Assembly: GCA_951812925.1 (NCBI GenBank)
Contig: OX638370.1
Span: 96,486,897 to 96,550,896 of the forward strand
Length of the DNA stretch: 64,000 nucleotides
Direction of reading: 5' to 3'
DNA from: Calliopum simillimum
Taxonomy: Eukaryota; Arthropoda; Insecta; Diptera; Lauxaniidae
Both the position numbers and the translations under genes were made by a program. Positions 1 to 12,140 of this stretch are shown here, one piece after another (position 1 is the first letter of the stretch; the number at the start of each line of letters is the position of its first letter). Under the pieces are notes generated by a model. It did no database searches, was not told the origin of the DNA, and was given only the letters and a program-made list of their open reading frames with translations.

Positions 1-272
1 TTCACCAAGAAATATTTTTTTATAAAAAGAACACTTCAAAATGAATGGGATTTATAAATTTACAAACTTTAGTGTAAGCTAAAAAGAAAGAAAGAACACC
101 CTTTTCATGAAAATGACTTAAAACGCCCCCCTGTATTTTAACAACAAATGGTACTAGGACCAAATCCTCCCGGATTGTTGTTCTTGCTCACCGGATCTAC
201 CGTATTGCCAAATTTAAGCGAAATCGGAGACAAAAAAATTTAAACCTGGTACACTTGGCGTGTTTTGCTTCT
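1..272. repeat. Half copy of a hairpin MITE family
   Basis: This stretch matches the right arm of the complete hairpin element at 16536-17202, including the block near 120-270 with the CTGTATTTTAACAACAAATG and ACCAAATCCTCCCGG segments. The other arm lies outside the window or is lost. The match ends near 272 at a diverged version of the family terminus. It is non-coding. Confidence 0.75.
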
Positions 273-342
273 TATACATTAGGACGATCCAAATATAGGT
301 CGTTTGAGAAAATGGTCGCTCAGTGTAAAAAAGTTAAATGTA

Positions 343-1533
343 TAGGGGAGGGGGGGGGGGCTAGTGTGGACTGCGGGCTAGTGTGGACAAATTCAAATTC
401 TCGCGCCGTTTTGAATTTTTTGTTTCTGTTTTATATTTTTCAAGTTGGTATTTGCACTCTGTATCACCAAAAAAAAATTCATTTGCTGACAGTTCAGCTT
501 TCGATGATAACGTGACCGAACGTGTTTTACGCAGCAAAAAGTAATTTTTTTGTTGTTTCGTAATTTCAGTGATACTTTTAAACTAATTATTCTTCTGTTG
601 TAGTGTTAATTGATAATACAACTTAAAATACCGTAAGATTAAAAAAAAAATATTTTTGTTTAAAAAGACATGAAGGGGCTAGTGTGGACAACTGAAATGG
701 GGCTAGTGTGGACATGTCCGCAGCATCTGAAATGACTCCAGAAATCGTCAGACCATTTCTAAAAGCCGTTCCAAGAAAGTACGTTACTAAAAAGAAATAA
801 CAACAGATTCACGTATCCCGATTTACCGGATACCAGCGAAATTTACCGAAATGAAAAAGTGGCAAAGCTGCCACAACCAAAACAACTGTCGGAAACATAG
901 CGATCAGCAAGTTATATGAAGTTTGAAACAACATGGACAAAAAATATTTGATATTGGCCAAATTGTCACGATCCACGGTTCTCAAGATTTCGACATTACG
1001 TTTCTAAAAAGAAAGAACGATAGATTCACGTATCCCGATATACCGGATACCAGCCAAATTGACCGAAATGAAATAGTGGCAAAGCTGCCACAAGCACAAC
1101 AACTGCCGGGAACATCTCGATCAGCAAGTTATATGAAGTTTGATATAAATTTTTCCAAATACAACATGGGATAGCAGTTAATTTTTTTATTTGTATGACA
1201 TCATTATTTTCTTGAATGAACATGTATCTGAACTCTTTCTTAACGTTTTTGTATGAAATATCAAGTTTCTTAAGGTGTCCACATTAGCCCCCAGTTAAAT
1301 CAATGGTTGTCCACACTAGCCCCGTATAAGTGGGTAGTGTGGACAATTGTAGGCTCTTTTTAAAATAATTTAATAGTGCATTTATGAAAATAAATAATCA
1401 TAACTATTGATGCAATAATGAAGGCAAGAGGTATAAGTAATCGCTAAAAATTACTTTATTACAAAAATGATATATTTACATTTATAATTTTGTAATTATA
1501 TAAAAATTGTCCACACTAGCCCCCCCTTCCCTA
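343..1533 (+). mobile_element. Pogo-like (Tc1/mariner superfamily) DNA transposon remnant
   Basis: TA dinucleotides at 343-344 and 1532-1533 flank G-rich inverted termini that run into GGGGCTAGTGTGGAC. That motif recurs as direct copies near 357, 374, 675 and 699 and in inverted form near 1267, 1300 and 1509. Inside, 732-800 is open and reads TPEIVRPFLKAVPRK, which resembles the tail of pogo/Tigger-type DDE transposases. A segment of about 70 bp (804-872) is repeated at 1022-1093, so the interior is partly duplicated. The transposase core is missing and stops occur, so it is non-autonomous and dead. Assignment to the pogo group rests on that short protein match plus the TA flanks. Confidence 0.6.
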
Positions 1534-1634
1534 CTACTGCTACATATTTCTACAAGTCTAAGTAGAGTTGGGCCTTAGTAAAAGTTTTAAAACTATTTTG
1601 ATTTTGTTATATAAATTTTTATCATATCTACAGA

Positions 1635-1943
1635 GTGTCCCATAACTCAAGCAAGGTTTGAATTTTCGTACATTTTTATGGTAAAGTGTTATCAACCAAA
1701 AGAGGAAAATAATTTGACAACTGACGGTTTAATGTTTCAAAAATAATGAAAGTAAGACGCCGAATCGATGTTCCTGCACTTTCACCAACACCTTCGAGCA
1801 CTACTTTAATATTATCATTTGAACGACTTGTTATTGGAAAGGTGCTTAGTGTCCGTATGCTTAGCGTCCTCAATTGATTCAGTCTATCTGACGAATCCGT
1901 ACAAGTGGCGGCAAATTCAAATCTTTCTTAAGTTATGGGACAC
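1635..1943. repeat. Short MITE with GTGTCCCATAACT ends
   Basis: The ends are inverted copies of GTGTCCCATAACT followed by a further inverted AAATTCAAA segment. Length is about 310 bp and no coding potential is visible. Its right end abuts the left end of the next element. Confidence 0.65.
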
Positions 1944-2094
1944 ATATGGGCATATCCGAAAATAATCTTCCCTTTTGTGTATTCTTTTTTCATTTTCTAC
2001 TAGGGTGCTCTGCCACCTGCTCGCTTCTCTAGCCAACCCCCGCATAGATCTTCTTTTTTTTAATTCTCTTGCTTCTACTCTGCGCAAAAAGATT

Positions 2095-2510
2095 AGAGGT
2101 ATTCACGATCTAGAGTAACGTCCTGAGTGACAGAGTAACAGGGTAACAGTGCATAACCACAACAACAAAATATACGTAAGTTACTCTGTTGCTCTTTTAC
2201 CCGTTTAGTCAAGCTATTGTCTAGTGTAAAATAATCTTACACTTTTGCCTTTTTTTTACTATTTCTATTTCTATAGAAACGTTTGAACTTGTTTATGATT
2301 GAGAGGCAATTTTCGTTCATCAAAAATAAAAATTTGAATGAGAGCAAAATATTCATTTAAACATTTTTTTTTTGTGTTGTCAGCTGAAATTATTTTGAAA
2401 AACAAAAAGCAAATATACGTGCAAAGTATTGAGTATGCTCACTATTCAGGGTAACTGAGTGCACTTTTACGCTGTTACTCAGCTCGTTACTCCATATCGT
2501 GAATAACTCT
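2095..2510. repeat. Nested MITE rich in GTTACTC motifs
   Basis: The ends pair as AGAG(G)TATTCACGAT against ATCGTGAATA(A)CTCT. Inside both ends, GAGTAAC/GTTACTC and GGGTAAC motifs recur in opposite orientation. It is non-coding. Confidence 0.55.
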
Positions 2511-2791
2511 ATTATTTCTTAACACCTTTTGTTTTGAAATTTTTATTCAAAACATACACCTTCAAAACTGTGTTACTATTTTATTCAATATACAAACCTT
2601 CAAACTGTATTAACACACTGTACAAATATAAATTGTTACAATGCTTCTCAAATTGTGGAAAGTACAAATTACTCCAGTCCTTCTCAAACTGTATTGACAC
2701 AGTCATTGTTAAACTGTGTCAAAGCTTCTTTTTGCGCGAAAGGCTTAGGAAGCGAACTTGATGTCGAGCGCGACGATGGCGACTAAAGGGC

Positions 2792-3492
2792 TGGAATTTA
2801 TTTCTAGACGTGTAAAATTAAACTCCCAATCGGTGTACAAGAAAATTTCCACTTGAGGGAGGTCGTTTTACCTGAAAATTTCGGGATAATCGAGATTTCC
2901 GATAATATACGGGAGAGCACACATTTCAGATGTAGTAGGTAGATATGTTACGGGGCACCTTTCCTAATATTTTCAAGTAAAATTCAGAAAAATCGTATGA
3001 CATGGCGAAGGAATGGGCTAAAATGTCTATATCGCTCATTACGGCCACATTTCAGGTTCTAAAATTCTGAAAAAATTCAGACAAATTCCCTGATAAAAGC
3101 TAAATCAGCTTGGCTTATGATGTTTTTTTAATTTAAGCCCCTTATGCCGAGTAAAAAAACGAAAAACGCTAAGTTTTGGGTAAAAATCACGAATTTGAAT
3201 TTTTTTCAGAATTTTAGGACCTGTAATGTAGCCGCTATGAACGATTTAGACTTTTTAATCCATTCTGTCGCCATGTCCCACATATGATTTTTCTGAATTT
3301 TACTTGAGAATATTCGGAAAAGTGTCCCATAACATATCTAATATTTTTGAAATGTGTGCTCTCCCGTATATTATCGGAAATCACGATTTTCCCGAAATTT
3401 TAGGAAAAACGACCTCCTGACACCCCGTCATATTGAAATTTTCTTGTACACCGATTGAGAATTTTATTTTACACGTCTAGGTATATATTCCA
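2792..3492. repeat. Long hairpin (near-palindromic) element
   Basis: Two arms of roughly 330 bp are inverted copies of each other. The outer ends carry CTAGACGTGTAAAATT and its complement, followed by CGGTGTACAAGAAAATTTCC. No open frame. It is nested inside the 1942-3580 element. Confidence 0.75.
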
Positions 3493-3849
3493 CCACATTT
3501 GATTATAGAATATGGAAAAAAAAAGTCTCTTAAAACCTGGGTCATTTAAGGGAAGATTATTTGCGGATATGCCCATATGTTTTTTTGTCTCTCTAAGTGT
3601 TCTATTAAAGTGATAATCGGGAAATTTTTCTACAACTTATCTTGACCATATGATCTATTCTTTGCCTGTGTTTCTTTTCATAATCTTAGTGGAGATATTA
3701 GTATGTTTGGATACCAAATAAAGTTCTTTATTCGAGATTTCAGCTCACGCACGATTTTACGAAGGCTCGGTTTATTAGTGTGCTTGTCAGAAGCCATGAT
3801 TCGTAAGCATAAATCAGCACTACTTCATCTAACATTCGATTCTATTCTC

Positions 3850-3990
3850 ATCTCCTGGAAAAAGTCATTGGAGAAGGAATCCAAGAATCGGGAGAGTTGT
3901 GGAAAGAGATAAAAGCCATCGCAAAGGATTGTGACAAATATAGATTTTTCATTTTGGTCATATGGTATGCTCCTCCTAAGGGTTCAAGGA
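3850..3990 (+). pseudogene. Non-LTR retrotransposon ORF2 C-terminal scrap
   Basis: The DNA aligns with the better preserved minus-strand fragment at 43695-43930, over the part encoding the conserved C-terminal tail of a LINE reverse transcriptase protein. A 1-bp deletion relative to that copy shifts the frame, and the open part ends at a stop near 3912. After the end of the coding match comes an A-rich tail with ACAAACATACAAA, the expected 3' end. Confidence 0.6.
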
Positions 3991-4049
3991 AAATACAAAC
4001 ATACAAATAAAAGGTTGAGGAATTCGGAAAATATGAAAATAAAAATCAA

Positions 4050-4853
4050 CTAGTAAGTGTGAAGCATTTTTAAAATTTTGTTTGTAGGGTAGGTGCAATG
4101 CCTCTTTTCTGAATTCAAGTAGTTTTTGCTCAGATCGTGCACCAACTATTTGAAATATTTGTGCGAAATTTGGTTGCATAACCTCAAGTAACGCTTTCTT
4201 TACAGCATTTCGAAAACTTTGCTCATATGGGAGGTTCCACGCCTTCTTGTCCGAATCAACCAAGTTTTTGCTCAGAGCTTGAATTTACTGTCGTTAGTGT
4301 CTGAGTAAAACTTAGCATAGCATTTTGAAATTTTTGATTATATAGAAGGTGCCACGCACCTATTGTCCGAGTTTGCCGATTTTTTTTCAGAGCTTGCATT
4401 TGATGTCCAAAGTGTCTAAGTGAAATTCGGTTGAATTTTCTCAAAAAACGCTTTCAGTATATCATTTTGAAAGTTTTATTTATATGATAGGTGCCACGCC
4501 TCCTCATCCGAGTTTGCTTAGTTTTTATTCAGGGCTTGCATTTACTATACTTAGTGTCTGAGTGTAATTTGGTTGGATTATCTTAAGTATCTCATTTTCA
4601 ATTCCGCTAACTTTTACAACAAAGGCAGTGTACCAAAATTCATCGAATTATCTTGCTTAGTTTTTCCGTAAAAAATATTTCCACAGACGGACCGCCAGCC
4701 AGCCAGCCATCCTGCCAGACAGACGGACATGGCTATATCGACTCAGGAGGTGACGCTGATCTAGAATTTATATACTTTTCTATACCTGCCACGCCTCCTC
4801 TCCGCGTTACAAACGGAATGCCAAAGTGAATATACCCTTGGTGTAGGTTATAA
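4050..4853 (-). mobile_element. Helitron-like (DINE/HINE-type) repeat, degraded copy
   Basis: This belongs to the same family as 21676-22582, 43293-44483 and 57589-58395. On the minus strand it starts with a TATACCC-type head (near 4850). It then has the shared block with GACTCAGGAGGTGA-type sequence and GCCATGTCCGTCTGTC, then imperfect internal repeats with the phrase CTCCCATATAAGC, and ends in CTAG at 4050-4053. The 3' hairpin seen in better copies is degraded here. It is non-coding. Confidence 0.65.
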
Positions 4854-5896
4854 AAAAACCTTGAAAAGTTGGAAAATTTTGTAAAAAATTGGAAAATTTT
4901 TAAAAATAGAGAAACGAATCATTTTGTCCCATAATAAACGGTTATTTGGCCGATATCATTTTTTGAACTTAATGCTAACAAAGTCCAAGTTTATTCATTT
5001 CTAACAGAATATCAAAAATTTATTTAAAACTTTATCTCTTGAGATTTAATCTTTTTGATTAACTCAACCACAAGTTTTGAAAAACTCGTATATTTTATTT
5101 TATTTGATATTTTCTTATCTTATTTTCACACCAAATTCTTAGCTTTCTTTGATAAATTTATTGATAATCTACATATCAATTTCGCGAAACATGAGTTACC
5201 TTAAAATGTTTTGTAAATAAGAAGGTGTTATAAAATAAGCACAAATAAAGTACAAAAATATACTAATGCCTTAAAAATGCAATTAACAGAAAAAAACCAT
5301 TATATGAATTTCTTCGATAATATCTTAGATAACAAACTGCAAACCGCAACAAAATTGTCAAAATTTAGAATATAATTTTTTGATTAACTTTTAGTTCATG
5401 TGAGGTTCCATCTACTCAAAAAGAATTTATTATCTATGTACATAGTTCAAAACTTGCATCACTTTGAATACTTAGCTCCAACTCCAACTTTCTACGTAAT
5501 AAGTTCCTATCAAAATTGTTGCTAAGATCAGTTCAAGAGCACTTATAATTTATGTTTTTATGTAGGCTATCTTGATCTTTGCTAAACATAAAAAAGTTAT
5601 TGCTACAAAAATGCGCAGCCTTTCTTTTTATTACACTTAACCCGCCGCTTAATCTAAATTCCCAAAAAAACTTTATCACCCTTAAAATAACACGCACCTG
5701 TTGCAATTTTTTCTGTACTATACCTCATAAATAGATTGTTAGAAATGATTACAACTTTAGTGACAAGACTGATATTCTGATAATAAATATATTGTGTTAT
5801 CAAATATGATAACAAATCGAAGAACACATGTACGTACATATGTATTATACCCACATAATCAGTGAAATATTTAACTTGATGATTTATTAATTTCAG
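4854..5896. other. AT-rich sequence upstream of Acox A exon 2
   Basis: I see no gene, transposon end or clear repeat here. By position it should be part of Acox A intron 1. I searched this stretch and the sequence left of it for an exon like Acox B exon 1 (start codon, then a PDF.KER..ASF-type sequence) and found none. Confidence 0.5.
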
Positions 5897-8800
5897 AGGA
5901 ATATTGCTTTAAAGACCTGGAGGACACAACAAAATATGAATATTTATCTTGGGTAGATCTGTACAATGAAACTGTTAAAGGTGTGGTACAAGCATCCAAA
6001 AAGTTCAAAGAATTACATGCTAAAAAAAGTTCTGGAAGTCATGAACCATGGTCGTAAGTATCTTTATCATAGATGGACATTGGACTGCTTTCAATGAAAT
6101 GCTCGCAATCAATTGAATTACAAATAACTTTTTTTCCATTCTCGGTGATTATTTTTGGGGGGTTGGGGCACCTCCTTCTGAATCAATATATTCTTATACA
6201 GCTATCATTATTTCTTATTGTAGCTTGGTCATTATTTTTTGGCTGCTATTCTTGTTCTAAGGGCCCATTTTGGCACCTTGATGTATTTCAGGATCTTAGC
6301 CAGCAGCACTCTTGCTGCACTTAAAGAGCAATTTACTAAACTTTATCTTAAAGGTGTTAGAAATAGTTTTAGTCGTTTGATATGCGTCGAACTGCCCCAT
6401 CTCCTCAACATCTCCAAAACCATTTTATCTGCAATTATCTTGCAATTGTGTAGCATTGGCTGTTGATCGATACGGTTTATATTCTCTGTGGGCATTAGTG
6501 AACTATTGAGTGTACAACTTAAAAACCGGAATTTGACGGTGGATGTCCGTACTGACAAATATCGTGAAAGCTCGAACTTTATATATATGACATTTTGAAG
6601 GTACATTTGACAGCTGTCAAAATCAGTCAACAAAACAATTTTATCTTGTGCGCATCATTATTATTTTTCACGATGAATAACTTCGAAAATTGGAGAAAAA
6701 GACAGCATTTGCGGGGGGTTCTAGTGGGTCATTTTTTTGCAAAGAAAACAGCTGCCGAAAGTCATCGCATTCTTGTAGAAGTTTATGTGGACTATGCTTC
6801 AGCTGAATCAAGCTGTCGTGAGTGGTTTAAAAGTGGTTATTTTGATGTCGAAGACAAAGAACATCCTGGTCAGGACCAGCTAGGTGTGATCCATTATGAG
6901 CTGTTGCCAGGTGGCCAAACCATTAATGCTCAATTCTATCGTCAACAATTGATCCAATTGAAGCAGAAAATCCAGGCAGAGCGGCCAACGTATGCGACCA
7001 GACATGAGTCAATCATTTTCCACCACGTTTTTCCAATTACGTATGATAGCCATAAGCTTCCTTAAAAAACATTAACTTTTAACTTTTACGGTTGGATCCG
7101 TATTTTTTGAAGTAAAAATTATTCAATTCCATATGAAGGACTAAATTTAATTTGAATGGTGTTGAGATATGTAACATACCATTAAAAAAGTGGATGATAA
7201 CTCGAAAAGTAATGATGGAATTGTAAAATTAAAATGTAAATTTTAATGAGCAAGATTATGATTATTCGATGACTTGGCACCATACAGGACTATTTAAATT
7301 TTAATAATAGCCGTATTTCTTTTGACGCGTATAAACAATTGTGGTAATTTTCAAATTGCGATAACTTATGAACGGTGAGTTGTACGATAAAAAGTCCAAG
7401 GTTCTTTTTCATTGAAAACCACATGCTCTAGAAATAATTTTAATCTTTTGTAAAAAAAAAAAAAATAATTATTTAGAAGGTATTTAAAAAAAAGTGATTT
7501 TTTGCCGTTTATCGGCGCTTAACCAATTTTTAATAGAACAACTCCTAAAAGATAAATTTTTTTAAAAATATTTAAAATGAAAAGTTTTTGTAGAGAACGT
7601 GATTACCCATAAAAAAGTTCCTTAAAGTTTTATTGTGCGACTCACTGTTCATGAGTTATCTCAATTTAAAAATATCTATAATTGTACATACGCGTCAAAA
7701 GAAACACGGCTAATATAGCACTATTTGGTGATACAAATAACACTGTACTAGTTTATGGGATTTTTTTTTGGTTCTTACCTAATTCGGATACGGGGAATTC
7801 AGTGGTGCCAACTGTTTTGCTGGATTGGTTCAACACCCCAAACAAAAAGTTCAAATAGAAATGTAGTCTAGAAGCAGGTGTTCATCATAAAGAATCTCTT
7901 AGTAACTTCTGATAAACCTATGATTTTTCATCAAAAATATATTTTCCAGCTCATGATGAATTAATGGGCATTCGAATTGCTAACTTTGTAGTAAATTAAT
8001 TGGATATTTTTCTACTTTAACGTTAATTTCTTCCGAATTTCTTAAAATTTTATTTTCTGCTCAGTTATTTGTGGGTTTATTCACTAAGTCTAGAATATAA
8101 CTGTCATTTGTCATATGATCTTGTTCTACAAAGGCTTGAAATTTTTACAATAAAATATTGTTATTGGTGAGAATAATAAAATTTTATGTTTATAGTTTTT
8201 TGATCCGGAAAAAAGTTTGTACTTATGTTATTGCGAGATATCCTTTTTTTAAAGGCTTATGACTACGGATGTAGTGATCCAATTGAAAAATAGTTAAAGT
8301 ACGGCTTGTCAGGGTAATTTTTGCTATCCGTAGTCATTAACGAAAATTAGTTTTACCATTTGCTGTTTGTGGTATATAGTTTTTAGTAGACCTCAAAACA
8401 GTGAAGTTTTCACTTTTGTGCAAGGATAATTCAAGATCCTGACGTGATAGAAAAAATCAAGATCATATTCGTAATAAGAAGGTCCCGATTTATCATAAAT
8501 TGCTATAAAAACTGAAAACGAAAAACCATGTTTAGGCTGGACCGGGGTAGGGCCTTAAAAACATGGATCACCGCAGATCCTGACAGCATCCACTTTCTTG
8601 TTACTTGTTATCAAACTTATGAGAATCGCAGCTCAGTTTTCGGTACTCATATTTTGCATACTCATGTCCTTCTAGCGCGCACTCTATAAGAAAATTCGGT
8701 GAAAATTAGAGATAAAGTTAAGAAGTATCCCATAAATTGCTAAAAAAATTAGCAACTCCATTGCCAATTAATACATCCTGAACAGGAAAACATGCTTTTG

Positions 8801-11588
8801 ATGAAAAATCATTGATTCATCACAATTTAATAAGAGATTCTTTATGACAAACACCAATTTCTAGACAAACTTTTGATTTGAACTTTTTGTATAGGACGAT
8901 GAACCAATCCAGCAAAACGGTTAACACCACTGAATTCCCCATGCCCGAATTAGGTAAGAATGATCTATTTCCCGTCAGACCAAATTTTCAACTAGTACAG
9001 TGTTATTGTTGGAAAAAAAAGTGGGCGTGGTTGAACAGGTTGAACAAAACATATAGTTGTAAAGGCGTAGCACTTCCCATCTTTGACCAAAATTTGAAAA
9101 GACTAACTAATACATACTTTCCAAATAATAAAAAATTCCTGCAATATATGCACTAATCACTATTATCTTACAGAAAAATGCTTTATGGTCTTGTAGGCCA
9201 TGGACTATTACCATTGCAGCACCCTTTAATGACACATGCCACCATGTTTGTTGATGTAATCATGGGACAAGGTACACCCGAACAAATCGAAAAGTTCGGT
9301 AAGCCAGCACAAAATTGCAATATTATTGGTACCTACGCACAGACTGAATTGTCACATGGCACAAATGTACGCGGCATTGCTACGCGTGCAGATTATGATC
9401 CTAAAACTGAAGAATTTGTACTCAATACACCCAATATACAAGCGTACAAGTGGTGGCCAGGTGGAAGTAAGTGTTGAAATGCTATTCAATTATTCATTGA
9501 TTAAAACTTATTATCTGCTACAGTGGGTCACACATGTAACTATGCAATGGTTGTTGCCCAGCTATACATTAAGGGCGAATCAAAGGGTATACAATTGTTC
9601 ATTGTCCCTTTACGTGATAGAGAAACCCATATGCCTTTACCTGGCGTTGATGTTGGTGAAATTGGTAAAAAAATTGGTATGTTGGGTGTGAATCAGGGCT
9701 TTTTGGGACTGAAAAATGTGCGCATACCACGTACTAACATGTTGATGAAGTTTGCCAAGTTATCGCCAGATGGCAGTTTTCAACAGAGTCCTGCTACAAA
9801 ATTATCATACATGACTATGGTGTATACACGTTGTTTGCTTGTCAATCAAGATGCGACAATGTTGGCAGAGGCTGCAACAATCGCTACGAGATATTCAGCA
9901 GTGCGACGTCAGAGTCCAATAAATCCAGAGTAAGTTTACAAATGAAATTGAATTGGGGGTTACAGTGGAAAAATTATAAAAGATTTTCTAGAAAAATTTT
10001 TTGTTTTTGGGTAATATTGAGTGAGGAAAATCTATTATAATGAAGATGAAAGATTGATTAGAGAAATGACACTTTTCCGATTCTGCGAGATGACTTTTAT
10101 CGCTTTCTACGATATTTCCGATTCTAGGATTTCCATCCACATTTTGAAATGGCAAGTGTTTCGGTTTAAAAAAAAACGAAACCCACTTTTTTTTTGTTAA
10201 ACTTTCTAATGACCCACAACAGGTCAAGAAAACCGGTTTCGGGAAAAATAAAAAATGCATGTCTAGTCAAATCTATTGAAGTCAAAAAGTTTCGACGGTG
10301 ATGGTCGACATAAAAGTGGAATCTATCATATAGTATGATGCAAATAAAACATTGAGAATTTTTTTCACAGCGAACCAGAACCACAAATTATGGATCATGT
10401 AACGCAACAATTGAAACTCTTTCCGGAAATCGCAACATCTATTGCTTACTTACTTTGCGCCAAACATATGTGGCAGGCTTATGATCAAACTATCGAGGAA
10501 ATAAACAATGGCGAATATTCGCGTATGCCGGAAATGCACATACTCTCGTGTGCGCTGAAAGTGCTCTGCACCACAGATGCTTCTTTGGGTATTGAGCGTT
10601 TACGTTTATCTTGTGGCGGACATGGTTACCTTACGGCCGCTAATATTGGAAACATTTACGGAAATGCTGTGGCTGCCTACACCTATGAAGGTGAAAATAC
10701 CGTGTTGTTGCTACAAATTGGACGGTTTTTGGTGAAATCTTGGTTAGGTTTTACAAATGGTGAACAATTGTTGCCGAGTGTTGCCTATTTAGCGGAAGCC
10801 AGTGATAATAAAGCGTTCGGAAAATGGACAGGAACATGGGATTGTATAGTCAAGGCATTGCAATATACAGCAGCACAGTGAGTTAATTTCTCAATTTTTG
10901 CCAGCATTCGCATTAAAAATTATAATTTTTAGTAAAACTCGCATAGCCTTCGAAAGTATTGCACGACATATGAAAGCGGGTCGTACACAACCAGAGGCTG
11001 CTAATTATGCTGGCATTGAGCTGACACAGGCGGCAGAGGTAATTAAAAACTTCTAAGCATGCGTTATAACTTTTTAAAATCTTTTGATTTTTTGATAATT
11101 TTCTAGCTACACGGTCGTCAATTTGTCGCTGCTACATTTTTAGCGCAAATCAATGGCCCTAATTCTAGACCTCGTTCAGCAGCTTTCAGCAACGTTTTGA
11201 ATAATCTTTTGGAATTATATGCAGTTCAAACTTTCTTGCGTCATTTGAATGATATTTTGAGGGTAAGTAGTTTGTTTAACTTAGCTTTTTTTGTAATTTT
11301 CACCACAATTATTCTTACATGCAGTTTATACCACTGACTAATGAGGATATATTTTCCTTGCAAAGACGCCTGGAAGCAGTATTAGAAAAATTACGTCCTG
11401 ATGCTGTAGCCATTTGTGATGGATTTGATTTTCATGATCGTACATTAAATAATTCCGTACTCGGTTGCTATGATGGCAATGTGTATGAGCGTATTTTTGA
11501 AGCCGCCAAAAAGAGTCCACTTAATCAAACACCTGTTCCAAAATCCTTTGAATTATATCTTAAACCATTTATGAAGTCCAATCTATAA
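5897..11588 (+). CDS. Acox: Peroxisomal acyl-CoA oxidase A (exons 2-8; exon 1 outside window)
   Basis: Exons: 5897-6053, 9174-9466, 9524-9929, 10371-10877, 10933-11038, 11107-11262 and 11325-11588, all with GT-AG borders and phases that join in frame. The enzyme oxidises acyl-CoA to trans-2-enoyl-CoA with FAD and passes electrons to O2, giving H2O2, in peroxisomes. Visible family marks are GTYAQTEL and KWWPGG in the FAD/substrate domain, [20 protein letters not shown], and TYEGENTV, whose first Glu is the expected catalytic base. The C-terminal domain contains [15 protein letters not shown]. The protein ends MKSNL, a weak PTS1-like tail. The first exon is missing: exon 2 begins in phase with a split codon, and no partner exon is seen in 1-5896. 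Exons 2-7 match Acox B exactly in length (157, 293, 406, 507, 106, 156 bp). Exon 8 is one codon longer than in B. All visible exons are intact, so the gene looks functional. Intron 2 (3.1 kb) is full of transposons. Confidence 0.93.
6673..7065 (+). pseudogene. Internally deleted mariner transposase
   Basis: The reading frame begins with the mariner helix-turn-helix region ([20 protein letters not shown], about residues 47-66 from the ATG at 6673). It then jumps directly to the later catalytic part ([20 protein letters not shown]). The second half of the DNA-binding region and the first catalytic Asp are missing, and the usual HDNARPH motif is altered to HHVF. The frame across the deletion is open, to a stop at 7065. 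It lies inside intron 2 of Acox A in the same orientation. It cannot encode an active transposase. Confidence 0.85.
7303..7716. repeat. MITE in Acox A intron 2
   Basis: The ends are inverted copies of TAGCCGTATTTCTTTTGACG with one or two mismatches (7303-7330 and 7690-7716). The arms also share an inverted segment with the AACGGTGAGT / ACTCACTGTT motif. A similar motif occurs in the family at 23366-23697, suggesting distant kinship. Confidence 0.7.
7734..9011. repeat. Hairpin element next to Acox A exon 3
   Basis: The outer ends are AATAACACTGTACTAGTT at 7736 and its inverse at about 8992-9009. Further in, the sequence around CGGGGAATTCAGTGGT on the left pairs with ACCACTGAATTCCCC on the right, and the arms stay related for about 250 bp. 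A small inner inverted repeat with ATGACTACGGAT lies at 8267-8337. Its right end is only about 160 bp from the acceptor of exon 3. Confidence 0.7.
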
Positions 11589-11647
11589 AATGTATGTTTT
11601 GCTTTTAAAAAGTCCAAGTTTCTAAAAAGTTTTATCATACGTATCTA

Positions 11648-11653
11648 AATAAA
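11648..11653 (+). promoter_or_regulatory. Poly(A) signal of Acox A
   Basis: AATAAA lies 59 bp after the stop codon, the first such hexamer downstream and at normal distance. Confidence 0.6.
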
Positions 11654-12140
11654 ATTTTTATGAGGGTATTCCTTAAAACGTGTGTTGTCAAAATTAATAC
11701 GAATTTTGACAATTTTACAAGCTTACGAGGTTTTCGAGGCACTTACACGTTTTAATATTTAAATATTGTTCATTAAGCTCGGAACCGTTTACTTGTATTA
11801 TCGCTTATTAATATTATTTTTATATAAAATGCACAAAAATATTTGAATGTTTTTTATTCGAATAAAGTAAGTATGTTAATATGGTTCGGGATTGTATTCT
11901 ACAATGAAATTACACATGCAAATTTTAACGCACTATCTCTTGTTACTATTGGACTTTTTGATCCCATTTCCAAAAAATGAATTGAAATGGATTCCACAAA
12001 AATACTCTATGAAAATACTCCATTCACAATGAAGCATCGAAGACAAAAAAGAAATGCTTGAAATTCAAAAATAATGCTTAAAAAATGTAATTAAAATGCA
12101 ACAAATATTAAACAAATTACTCTGAAATACTTTAAGTAGT
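11654..12140. other. AT-rich intergenic DNA
   Basis: No gene, repeat or transposon end is recognised between the Acox A 3' end and the hexamer array. Confidence 0.4.

Larger units (their letters stand above)
1942..3580. mobile_element. TIR element containing two nested hairpin elements
   Basis: A terminal inverted repeat of about 33 bp starts ACATATGGGCATATCCG at 1942 and returns in inverted form at 3548-3580 with about one mismatch. The body carries no transposase that I can recognise. It hosts two further inverted-repeat elements (2095-2510 and 2792-3492), so most of its length is later insertion. Confidence 0.65.

Noticed and set aside
1..5896. First exon of Acox A within the window
   Set aside because: No start-containing exon with the expected phase and sequence was found; it is more likely upstream of the window.
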